Both the position numbers and the translations under genes were made by a program. Below the pieces are notes generated by a model. It had not been told where the DNA came from and ran no database searches. It saw nothing but the letters and a program-made list of their open reading frames with translations. From NCBI GenBank assembly GCA_027483505.1, contig JAIXUP010000058.1, positions 62,001 to 126,000 of the forward strand: a DNA stretch of 64,000 nt. The letters run 5' to 3'. Source of the stretch: Hyphomicrobiales bacterium. GTDB taxonomy: Bacteria > Pseudomonadota > Alphaproteobacteria > Rhizobiales > Beijerinckiaceae. This document shows, piece after piece, positions 35,672 to 43,637 of the stretch. Within the stretch, counting starts at the first letter, position 1. Every line of letters starts with the position of its first letter.

Positions 35672-36847
35672 TCAGTTCCCGTTGGCCATGCTGCTCACTT
35701 CGCGGACCGGACGGGTCACGAGCGTGATCAGTTCAAGCAGCTTGCGCAGCTGCACGCCGCTTGCGTTGGAGACGTAGACCACATCGCCGTGCCGCACGCG
35801 GAACTGGTTGCCAACAAAGATGCCGCCGGGTGTGTCGTACCGGATCTGGTAGACGGTCGGCACGGTCTGGCTCGTGAAGTGGACCAGGTTCTCGGTGTTG
35901 GCCGGCAAGGCCTTGCGGTCTTCCATGCGCAGCACGAAGATCGAGGACACATCCGAGCGATTGTCGTTGAAGCCCTTGGCGCGGCCCAGCGCATCCGTCA
36001 GCGTCATGTTGTCGACATCGATGTCGACCCGCGAATTCTCGCCTGCTGCGCCGAAAACGTTCACGGCGCGGCTGATGGGCTGCACGAAAATCGTGTCGCC
36101 CGGCAGAACCGACGCGTTGGCGGCGGGATCAAGCACAAGCCGGCGCATCGAAGCACGTGCTGTGTGGCCATCGCGCTGCAAAACAACCTCGAAGCCGCGC
36201 TGGGTTTCGCTCTCGACGCCGCCGGCGCGCGCCACCGCGTCCAGAATGCGCATCTGCGTGTTCCTGACCGGGAACTGGCCGCCGGTGCGGACCGAGCCGA
36301 GCACGGTCACCAGAGAGGCCCGCTCCTCCTGAACGGCGATCACGACCTGCGGCTCGATCGCCCGCTCCTTGAGCTTGCCTTCGATCTCACGCTGGACTTC
36401 GCCAAGCGTACGGCCGGCAATCCGGACCGATCCCGCATAGGGGATCGTGATGTTGCCGCGCGGGTCGACCGCCTGTGCGGGCAGGTTGATGAAATTGCCG
36501 CCGCCGCCGGAGTTTCCGGCCGCCTGAGGCGAGGTGAACAAACCGCCGCTGCCGGCTTCGAAGATCGTCACGACCACCAGGTCACCGACGCGGGCGCGGA
36601 TTTCGCGCTGGCGGCGCGCAGGCAGCGAGCCGAAGCGGTCAGGCTCGCCGCGCAGGGACATTGCCAACTCCATGCTCGGCGCGACCAGCACGAACGGCAG
36701 GGCGCTCTGCTCGGCTGTCGTTCCGATCTGCATGGAAGACGTCTGAGAAGCCGCCAGCTGGCTTGGCCCGCCTTCAGGAAGAAAGCCGGCGCACCCACTC
36801 AACAGGACTCCCGCAATGGACAACGCACCAAAACGCGTGATGGTCAT
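35672..36847 (-). CDS. Polysaccharide export lipoprotein (OPX/Wza-like, SLBB)
   Basis: A 391-residue outer-membrane lipoprotein. The signal MTITRFGALSIAGVLLSGC has lipobox LSGC. The polysaccharide-export domain begins near IRARVGDLVVVTIFEAG and includes GNITIPYAGSVRIAGRTLGE. Two SLBB domains follow (VTVLGSVRTGGQFPV and VNVFGAAGENSRVDI). Between the two halves of the export domain lies a glycine/asparagine-rich insert (AAGNSGGGGNFINLP). OPX proteins form the channel for capsule or exopolysaccharide. GGAG lies six bases before the ATG. No Wzc/Wzx/Wzy genes are in the window. Confidence 0.9.
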   Translation of the reverse strand: MTITRFGALSIAGVLLSGCAGFLPEGGPSQLAASQTSSMQIGTTAEQSALPFVLVAPSMELAMSLRGEPDRFGSLPARRQREIRARVGDLVVVTIFEAGSGGLFTSPQAAGNSGGGGNFINLPAQAVDPRGNITIPYAGSVRIAGRTLGEVQREIEGKLKERAIEPQVVIAVQEERASLVTVLGSVRTGGQFPVRNTQMRILDAVARAGGVESETQRGFEVVLQRDGHTARASMRRLVLDPAANASVLPGDTIFVQPISRAVNVFGAAGENSRVDIDVDNMTLTDALGRAKGFNDNRSDVSSIFVLRMEDRKALPANTENLVHFTSQTVPTVYQIRYDTPGGIFVGNQFRVRHGDVVYVSNASGVQLRKLLELITLVTRPVREVSSMANGN

Positions 36848-37264
36848 TTCGGACTCCAAAAATCGCGAAGTATCAAATCCTATGTTCTGCTAATACCTTC
36901 AGGCAGGGCAAATGGAAACCATTTTTTGCCGCCAAAGCGTTGCAAACCCGCCACATGTCTGAGCGCAATTCACATAAATGACGCTTTTGGACGACGTGAC
37001 GCAGCAAAAACCGAGAAAAACGCAGTTAACGATCAGTTGCAAAGTTCCAAATATAGTTAACATGTGCATCGTCTTCATGGACAGAATCAATCAGGAATAA
37101 CTGAAAAAATATCTTGCAGTTCTATCAAAGCGCGATCAGCAAAGGCAAAGCTTCGTCAGGATGAAGCGCAGAACCCGCACCGTGGCATCGAACGCAGCGC
37201 AAGGGGATGGCGAGAGACGCGCCCACGCTGCCCGCCAAAGGCCAGGGTCGGGCCCCGACGCCGG
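36848..37264. promoter_or_regulatory. AT-rich promoter region upstream of OPX gene
   Basis: 417 bases whose AT content is far above that of the neighbouring genes, mostly between 36850 and 37140. It separates two minus-strand genes, so it should hold the promoter of the OPX gene. TTAAC half-sites occur (about 37025 and 37056) but no full CtrA box. Short frames inside lack coding signs. Confidence 0.4.
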
Positions 37265-38596
37265 TTACTCCTCGCGGAATGCGCGGTTCATGTGTTCGAG
37301 AACAGGCCGCATCAGGAAGCTGGCGATCGTGCGTTCGGAGGTCTTGATGAAGCTCTCGGTCGGCATGCCCGGCACAAGCTTCAGCTTGCCAAGTTTCGCC
37401 AGTTCCGAATCGGGAACGCGGATTCCAATCGTGTAGTAGTCTTTGCCAGTCCGCTCGTCGCGGGTGAGGTCAGCGCCGATGCGGTAGACAGTGCCGTTGA
37501 GCTCGGGCGTCGTCCGGCTGCTGAAAGCGCTGAAACGGATGCGTGTCGGCTGATCGGGGACCAGCTGGTCGATGTCCATCGGGTTGACCTTGGCCTCGAT
37601 CACCATTTGCTCGCGCTCCGGCACGATGCTCATCACCACCGCCCCTGGTGCGATGACGCCGCCAACCGTATGCATCTGCAGCTGGTGGACCAGGCCGTCG
37701 CGCGGCGCCCTGAGGTCAATCCGCCGCAACTGATCCTCCGCAGTGGCGAAACGCTCGGTCAACTCGTTCAGCTTCGTCTCGTTTTCACGGATTTCGCGCG
37801 CGACCTCGGTCTCCAGCGTCCGGTCGACCTGCAGGATGAGAAGTTCGATTTCGGAGATCTTGGCTCTCACTTGCGCCACCTTGGCGCTCAGCTCGCCCAA
37901 CGTCCCGCGGATACGGGCGACTTCACGCTCAAGGGTGGTGACCCTGGGCCGTGAAACCAGGTTCTTGGCCAGCAGGCCGCGCATGTCCGACAGCTCAAGC
38001 TCGGCGACTTTCACCTGCTCGGCCGCAGCGGCATATTGCGCCTCGTTGCCCACGATCTCCTGCCTGAGCTGGCTGATCTGCTCCTGATACTGCGCCCGTT
38101 GTCCCCGCCGCGTCCGGTCGCGCGCCTCGAACAGGGTGATTTCGCTCTCCAGCGCCTGCTTGACGTCCTTCTCGCGGGCGGCCCGCGCAACGAGATCAGG
38201 CGGCATGATGATCTGCTTGGCGCCGTCCCGTTCGGCTGCGAGGCGTGCGATCCGCGCCCGGGCCGTGGTGATTTCATTCACGACGATCTGCAGGTTGGCG
38301 CGCGTGGCCGTCTCATCAAGCTTGAGCAGGATGTCGCCGGCGCTGACGCGCTGGCCTTCCTTGACCAGGATGGCGCCCACGACGCCGCCCACCGCGTGTT
38401 GCACCTTGCTGACATTGCTCTCGACGACCACGACGCCGGAAGCGATGACCGCGCCCTCGAGCGGGGCGATGGTGCCCCATGCCAGGCTGCCACCGAGAAA
38501 GCACACGGTCCCGATCATGCCGAGCCGGACATACCAGTTCATGTCATGGGCGCGAGGCGTCTTGGCCTGCGCCCTGTCCTCGATCATCAGCACCAT
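37265..38596 (-). CDS. HlyD family type I secretion adaptor (PrsE/PrtE-like)
   Basis: A 443-residue membrane fusion protein. One N-terminal membrane segment (LGMIGTVCFLGGSLAWGTIA) is followed by the lipoyl-like half VQHAVGGVVGAILVKEGQRV. A long coiled coil fills about residues 95-290, and then comes the beta-barrel part IDLRAPRDGLVHQLQMHTVG. The C-terminal KLVPGMPTESFIKTSERT is typical for type I secretion adaptors. It links the ABC exporter to an outer-membrane TolC. GGAGG is six bases before ATG 38596. It lies 105 bases downstream of the ABC gene and is the second gene of the pair. Confidence 0.92.
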   Translation of the reverse strand: MVLMIEDRAQAKTPRAHDMNWYVRLGMIGTVCFLGGSLAWGTIAPLEGAVIASGVVVVESNVSKVQHAVGGVVGAILVKEGQRVSAGDILLKLDETATRANLQIVVNEITTARARIARLAAERDGAKQIIMPPDLVARAAREKDVKQALESEITLFEARDRTRRGQRAQYQEQISQLRQEIVGNEAQYAAAAEQVKVAELELSDMRGLLAKNLVSRPRVTTLEREVARIRGTLGELSAKVAQVRAKISEIELLILQVDRTLETEVAREIRENETKLNELTERFATAEDQLRRIDLRAPRDGLVHQLQMHTVGGVIAPGAVVMSIVPEREQMVIEAKVNPMDIDQLVPDQPTRIRFSAFSSRTTPELNGTVYRIGADLTRDERTGKDYYTIGIRVPDSELAKLGKLKLVPGMPTESFIKTSERTIASFLMRPVLEHMNRAFREE

Positions 38597-38701
38597 CACA
38601 AGCCTCCAGCCCGTTCAAACTCCGAAGCGTCCATCGGCCACGCACGCGCCTTGCTGCGCCGCCTCAAACCTACTCCTGCCGCCCGAAACCGGGAAGCCAC
38701 A

Positions 38702-40483
38702 TCAGTTCGCCGCAGGCAGGGCGCCAGCCTTGCGCTGCTTCGCGAGCGCATCGCCCTTGCGGATGTCCGATGCGTTGTTGAGCACTTGATTAAGCACATC
38801 ATCCTTCGGACCATAAGCCGTCGCCACGCCATCGTGAAGCACAAGCACCTTGTCAACGGCGGCCAGGGCGCTCGGACGGTGCGCGATCACCACGACGATC
38901 CCGCCCCGCTGCCTGACAGCGATGATGGCGTTGGTAACGGCCTGCTCGCCCATCGCATCGAGATTGGCGTTCGGTTCGTCGAGAATGACCATGAAAGGAT
39001 CCCCGTAAAGGGCGCGGGCAAGGCCGATCCGCTGTCGCTGGCCGGCCGACAGATGGGCGCCGCCGAGGCCGATCCGTGTGTTGAACCCGTCGGGCATTTG
39101 CAGGACGATCTCATAGCAGCCGGCCATCCTGGCGGCGGCATAGATGCTTTCCGGGCTCGGCTGCGGATCGAAGCGGCTGATGTTCTCCGCGATGGTGCCG
39201 TCGAACAGCTGCACATCATGGGGAAGATAGCCGATGTGCCGCCCGAGCAGGGCCGGGTCCCAGTGCTTCAGCGACGCGCCATCGAGCGAGACTGTGCCAC
39301 GCACAGGTTGCCACAGACCCACCAGCGCCCGCGCCAGCGTGGACTTGCCGGAAGCCGAATGGCCGATCACGCCGAGACCTTCGCCAGCCACGATCTGGAA
39401 AGACAGGCCCTTGATGATAAGGTGTCCGTTGTTGGGGGCGACAACGACGATGTTCTCGGCGGCCAGCGCGCGGCGCGGAGCCATCAGGCGCAGCAAATCC
39501 TTCGGTTCAGGCATGGTCTCGAACAGGCGCGCGAGCCGCTTGTAGCCTTCGCGCGCCTGCTGAAACGAGCGGTAGCTGCTGACCGCGAGATCAACCGGCG
39601 CGATCGCCCGCGAACTGATGATCGAGGCGGCAATGATGGTGCCCGCCGTCATCTCGCCCTTGATGACGAGATAGGCCCCAAGCCCAAGGGTGGCGGACTG
39701 GATCACCATCCTGAGCGTCCGCGACATCGCAGACAGCCCCGAACTGATGTCATTGGCCGCCAGGGACAGGGTGGAACTGTGGTTGTTGAACTGGCGCCAG
39801 CGCTCCTGCATGGAGTCCAGCATGCCCATCGAGATGATGACCTCCGATCCGCTGATCGTTGAAGATGCAAGCACGTTGCGTTGCGAGCTGGTCTCGAAGG
39901 CCAGCCGGTTCGGACGCTGCGACCGGTACTCGCTCATCACCGCCACCACGATCAGCAGAATGCAGCTGAACGCGGCGAACAATCCGATATAGGGGTGCAG
40001 GAAAAAGCAGATGGTCAGGTAGAATGGCAGCCAGGGCATGTCGAACACCGCCACGGGACCCGTGCCGGACAGGAAATTGCGCACAGCCTCAAGATCACGG
40101 AAGGACTGTGTCTTCTCGCCCTGCTGGCTTGGGTTGCTCGCCTGCATCCTGATGATGCGCGCGTAGACCTCGGGCCCGGTGGCGAGGTCGATCCGCTCGG
40201 CGATGCGCCCGAATATCCGGGTCCGGACGACATCGAGAAAGCCGAGGAACACATAGGCCCCAAGCGCGATGATGCTCAGCATCACCAGCGTCGGAACGCT
40301 GTAGCTCAAGAGGACGCGGTCGTAGACCTGAAGCATGTAGAATGAGCCGGTCAGCATCAGGATGTTGATGATGCCGCTGAAAATGACCAGCGAAAACAGA
40401 GTGCTCCTGCATTCCTTGAGCGTGCCGATGATCGGATTGTCGCCCTTGTCTTTCCCGAATCGCAATGCGCCGCCGAGATTCAT
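38702..40483 (-). CDS. Type I secretion ABC permease/ATPase (PrsD/PrtD-like)
   Basis: A 593-residue protein with an exporter membrane domain (residues 30-320, about six helices starting LFSLVIFSGIINILMLTGSF) fused to an ATPase. The ATPase has Walker A GHSASGKST, signature LSAGQRQRIGLARAL, Walker B FMVILDEPNANLD and the switch histidine IAHRPSALA. There is no N-terminal C39 peptidase, so the secreted proteins should carry C-terminal, RTX-like signals. In rhizobia PrsD/PrsE export glycanases and surface proteins. The start at 40483 has AGGAG five bases upstream; the longer frame is rejected. No substrate gene is visible in this window. Confidence 0.92.
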   Translation of the reverse strand: MNLGGALRFGKDKGDNPIIGTLKECRSTLFSLVIFSGIINILMLTGSFYMLQVYDRVLLSYSVPTLVMLSIIALGAYVFLGFLDVVRTRIFGRIAERIDLATGPEVYARIIRMQASNPSQQGEKTQSFRDLEAVRNFLSGTGPVAVFDMPWLPFYLTICFFLHPYIGLFAAFSCILLIVVAVMSEYRSQRPNRLAFETSSQRNVLASSTISGSEVIISMGMLDSMQERWRQFNNHSSTLSLAANDISSGLSAMSRTLRMVIQSATLGLGAYLVIKGEMTAGTIIAASIISSRAIAPVDLAVSSYRSFQQAREGYKRLARLFETMPEPKDLLRLMAPRRALAAENIVVVAPNNGHLIIKGLSFQIVAGEGLGVIGHSASGKSTLARALVGLWQPVRGTVSLDGASLKHWDPALLGRHIGYLPHDVQLFDGTIAENISRFDPQPSPESIYAAARMAGCYEIVLQMPDGFNTRIGLGGAHLSAGQRQRIGLARALYGDPFMVILDEPNANLDAMGEQAVTNAIIAVRQRGGIVVVIAHRPSALAAVDKVLVLHDGVATAYGPKDDVLNQVLNNASDIRKGDALAKQRKAGALPAAN

Positions 40484-40741
40484 CGAGACTCCTGACACCG
40501 CTGGACTGGCCTTGTGGACGACCCGTCTCACCAACGACCAAAAGGCCTGCCGGCGCGGCAAGCCTTGACGACCGAATACCACCGAACCCCGCTTGACTCA
40601 AAGTTTCTTGAGCAGCGGAAGACCACCTTCGCTATAACACAGTTAAGTTCGGGCCTGGCCTGCCATGAAACCATGATTCCGCCGCCTTGCGAGAAAGGCG
40701 GCGGATCGTGTCTTCGGCTCCATGGTTCCAGGCGACTGCGG

Positions 40742-41404
40742 TCACTGGCTGGCCAGCACCATTCCCGAGCGGGTCTCGGCGTCCACCCACATGCCGCGCT
40801 CGGCAACGCGGGCCTCGCGGACGGCGGTGGCGTGAAGGCCGTCTGAGGTCGGACGGCCGATGCCGTTCTTGACGATCCAGGCGCCGAGGTCCTCGCCACC
40901 GAGTTCGCAGGACTTGACGTTGACGCTCTGGTCGGGAGCGGTTGCGATCTTGCATGTGACATCGCGGCGCGCCACCATGTTGACGAACTGGATGCGGGCG
41001 CGGGAGCCGCAGGCAATCTTCACGCCCTGGGCCGTGCGGCAGACCTTGTTGAAGGACAAGCCTTCCAGACCCGGCAGTTCGATCGTCAGTTCAGCGTCGG
41101 TCTCCTTGTCGACCACGTGGAAGGCGAGGCTGTCATTGCGAACCGGCGACCGATGGACCCGGTACTGGACGACGCGTTCCACGGTCGCTTCCGGCGCAGG
41201 GGCCGGAGCGACAGCTGGCTCGGCCTGCCCGACCTTCGCAGTGGCTTCGATCGACGCGATTGGCGAAAAATCAATTTCGTAGAATTCCTGACCAATCACG
41301 GCAGAATTCATCGCGCAAACCAATGCAGAAGCCCCAATAAATGTCTTCACATTTGCAATGGAAGACAAAATGAAAGCTGAATTTACACCCTGTTTATTTT
41401 TCAT
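40742..41404 (-). CDS. Secreted SNase-fold protein, probably catalytically inactive
   Basis: A 220-residue exported protein. A signal-like N-terminus (FIGASALVCAMNSAVIGQEF) precedes an Ala/Pro linker and a staphylococcal-nuclease-like domain (about residues 95-215). The C-terminal part is diagnostic: CELGGEDLGAWIVKNGIGRP followed by REARVAERGMWVD. However, the nuclease's conserved Asp-Ala-Pro-Glu stretch is replaced by ELPGLEGLSFNKVC, and the arginine after the middle strand is missing (QSVNVKSC). Activity is therefore doubtful. Four cysteines may form disulfides. The 5' untranslated region folds over the Shine-Dalgarno. Function unknown; its place beside a type I exporter could be chance. 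Confidence 0.72.
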   Translation of the reverse strand: MKNKQGVNSAFILSSIANVKTFIGASALVCAMNSAVIGQEFYEIDFSPIASIEATAKVGQAEPAVAPAPAPEATVERVVQYRVHRSPVRNDSLAFHVVDKETDAELTIELPGLEGLSFNKVCRTAQGVKIACGSRARIQFVNMVARRDVTCKIATAPDQSVNVKSCELGGEDLGAWIVKNGIGRPTSDGLHATAVREARVAERGMWVDAETRSGMVLASQ

Positions 41405-41410
41405 TTTATT

Positions 41411-41434
41411 TCTCCACCTGTCCTTGTGTGGAGA
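41411..41434 (-). promoter_or_regulatory. Hairpin sequestering the Shine-Dalgarno
   Basis: On the minus strand TCTCCAC pairs with GTGGAGA around a ten-base loop. The GGAG of the second arm is the ribosome binding site for the SNase-like gene, seven bases before its ATG. This could restrain translation. Confidence 0.45.
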
Positions 41435-42087
41435 AGTTGTACCACTGCATTCGTTAAACCCGGGTGCGGACATGTAGTTAAATTGATGCGATCTAACTCG
41501 GTTAAATTTGACCTTATGAAAGACACGTCCAGCCCGCCTCCGTCAGCGCCAAAACGACGTCACGCATCGTGACAGTCGCGGAAGCGCGGAACCCTCTGAT
41601 CGAAGCCCATGACGTCGTCAGTTTCCCGATTCCATGGGCTGGAATCGGGAATCATCGCGGAATCCAAGCGTTCCGGGCCTCGTTCGCATCAGATGCAGGC
41701 CGCAGCAGTGCGGACCAGACTGTCTCGGTCGGGCTGCTCCGCTCCGGCCTTGTGCACGCGCGCCAAGTCGAACATGGGCTTGACGGCAGCCGCAATCGGT
41801 CTGCCGCAAGGTCGAATCCTAACGCGCGGTGACCCTCTTTCGCCACCGATTGTTCACCAAGGAATGTGGAAGCCAAGCGGTCGCCCGGCGCTGCGGTCCA
41901 AACAGGCCGCCAGGGCGCGGAATGATCTGCTGGTCAGCAGCACTTTGGAAGTGTCGCCATCAGGTCAATGACGCCCTTGCTGACCGAACGCCGACCGACA
42001 CGGTGGCGGGGTTGATCCGAAACCGGCGCTGTCGTCATGTGAGTGCCGCAGGCACGACGCGCGTGCCGGCTTCCGGGAGTTGGCCTG
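41435..42087. other. Long non-coding gap upstream of NIPSNAP gene
   Basis: About 650 bases. The left 90 bases are AT-rich and should hold the promoter of the SNase-like gene. The rest is GC-rich with several short overlapping frames on both strands, none with a recognisable family or ribosome binding site. I see no repeat, tRNA or terminator with a T-run. Confidence 0.5.
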
Positions 42088-42405
42088 ATGGCAATCGTCG
42101 AACTGCGCACCTACACGATCAGGCCCGGCCTGCTGCATGAGTACCTGAAGTTCTATCACCAGGAAGGCTTCGCGATCCACTGCCGTTATCTCGGTCCGTC
42201 CATCGGCTGGTTCTACTCGGAAGTCGGCCCGCTGAATCAGGTGCTGATGATGTGGCGCTATGACAGCCATGCCGAGCGCGAGCACCGCCGGGACAGGCTC
42301 TACGCCGATCCCGACTGGCTGGCCTTCGTGCCGAAGACGAGCGCATACATCGAGGCGATGGAGAACCGCATCCTCAAGCCGACCTTCTTCTCCCCGCTCC
42401 AGTAG
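42088..42405 (+). CDS. NIPSNAP family protein
   Basis: A 105-residue single-domain NIPSNAP protein with a ferredoxin-like dimeric alpha/beta-barrel fold. The core IVELRTYTIRPGLLHEYLKF, the middle WFYSEVGPLNQVLMMWRYDS and the end ENRILKPTFFSPLQ match the family closely. GGGAG lies ten bases before ATG 42088. Bacterial members are often found near catabolic or transport operons, but no reaction is established. It is separated from the LacI operon by 175 bases and is probably transcribed on its own. Confidence 0.85.
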   Translation: MAIVELRTYTIRPGLLHEYLKFYHQEGFAIHCRYLGPSIGWFYSEVGPLNQVLMMWRYDSHAEREHRRDRLYADPDWLAFVPKTSAYIEAMENRILKPTFFSPLQ

Positions 42406-42533
42406 GGCGTCTCGTCAGCGGCTCGGTCAGCATGTCGGGAACGGCTCCGGCAAAGCCTTCGCAACGGCACGTCTGCACCGTTCAGCAGGGTCCGCAGCCT
42501 CCTCATGATCGGGGAAGATACAGATATTGACTT

Positions 42534-42549
42534 CCCAAAACGTTTCGGG
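42534..42549 (+). promoter_or_regulatory. LacI-family operator, left copy
   Basis: CCCAAAACGTTTCGGG is a 16-base palindrome with one mismatch and the central CG typical of LacI-family operators. Its centre is 22 bp from the centre of the right copy. Confidence 0.6.
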
Positions 42550-42557
42550 CCAACGTT

Positions 42558-42569
42558 CAAAACGTTTTG
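42558..42569 (+). promoter_or_regulatory. LacI-family operator, right copy
   Basis: CAAAACGTTTTG is a perfect 12-base palindrome sharing the AAAACGTTT core with the left copy. It ends 11 bases before the regulator's TTG start. A bound repressor would block the promoter or early transcription of its own operon. Confidence 0.65.
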
Positions 42570-42580
42570 GGAGACGCAGG

Positions 42581-43594
42581 TTGACCTCACTGCGCAGTCT
42601 GGCATCTGATCTGGGCCTGTCGATCACGACCGTGTCGCGGGCGCTGGACGATTACGGGGATGTTGCAAAGGACACGCGCGACCGGGTCAGGCGCGCTGCG
42701 GACGCCGTCGGCTACCGGCCCAATTCAGCCGCGCGCCGCTTGCGCAAGGGTGCCAGCGAGACCATCGCGCTGGTCATGCCGACCGAGCCTGGCCGCTTCT
42801 ACGAACCTGCCTTTGTCGAATTGCTTGCGGTGATCGGCGAACGGCTCGCGGCCCGCCATTTCGACCTGATGCTGCTGGCGGCCCGCCCCGGCCATGAGGA
42901 GCAGGCAGCCTACCGCCGCATCATCAAGGACCGGCGCGCTGACGCCTGCATCATCGTGCGGACGCGGCGGCAGGACGAGCGGGTCGCCCTTCTGCAGGAA
43001 GCTGGCGTGCCCTTCGTCTGCCATGGCCGAACCGAAGCACGCACGCCCTATGCCTTTGTCGATGGCGATGGCGAGACCGGCTTTCGCGAGATCAGCGGGC
43101 GCCTGATCAGGCTGGGTCATCGGCGCATCGCGCATTTGGCTGCGCCCGACCACTTCACCTTCGCCGAGCTCCGCGCCCGCGGCTGGCACATGGCGATGCG
43201 CGCCGCCGGCCTGCCGGACGATCTCAAGCGGGTCTGCCCGGCAACGGAGGAAGCCGGCGAGGCGGCGGCAGCAGCACTTCTGGCCGGTCCCGAACGCCCG
43301 ACGGCGCTGATCTGCGCCACTGACCGCATGGCCATCGGCGCGGTGCGCGCCGCGCAGGCTGCCGGCCTTGTAGCCGGGCGCGACATTGCCGTCAGCGGCC
43401 ATGACAACATCCACGCCTCGCGCTTCACCCATCCGGCCCTCACGACGATGGAGCTGGATGTGAAAGCCGTCGGCGAGTGTCTTGTCGACAAGCTGTTTGA
43501 CGATCTCGACGGCAAGGAGTCAGCGCGGAAGGGAACGGTCTTTCCCTTGCGCCAGATCCTCCGCGCCTCGACCGGCGAGGCTGAATTGAACTGA
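42581..43594 (+). CDS. LacI family transcriptional repressor
   Basis: A 337-residue regulator. The N-terminal helix-turn-helix reads LRSLASDLGLSITTVSRALDDY, followed by the hinge helix NSAARRLRKG. The periplasmic-binding-like effector domain fills the rest, ending ALTTMELDVKAVGECLVDKLF. The start is a TTG at 42581 with GGGAG eight bases upstream; there is no in-frame ATG, and the 18 codons upstream run through the operators. It is the first gene of the ABC operon (43 bases to the binding protein), so it should control itself and the importer. The likely inducer is the transported sugar. Confidence 0.92.
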   Translation: MTSLRSLASDLGLSITTVSRALDDYGDVAKDTRDRVRRAADAVGYRPNSAARRLRKGASETIALVMPTEPGRFYEPAFVELLAVIGERLAARHFDLMLLAARPGHEEQAAYRRIIKDRRADACIIVRTRRQDERVALLQEAGVPFVCHGRTEARTPYAFVDGDGETGFREISGRLIRLGHRRIAHLAAPDHFTFAELRARGWHMAMRAAGLPDDLKRVCPATEEAGEAAAAALLAGPERPTALICATDRMAIGAVRAAQAAGLVAGRDIAVSGHDNIHASRFTHPALTTMELDVKAVGECLVDKLFDDLDGKESARKGTVFPLRQILRASTGEAELN

Positions 43595-43637
43595 AGCGAC
43601 CGGGAACACCCGGCGCTGCGAACCCAGGGAGACGACC

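Noticed and set aside
41569..41971. Short plus-strand frames in the gap before the NIPSNAP gene
   Set aside because: Overlapping frames of similar length on both strands, no ribosome binding sites and no recognisable domain.
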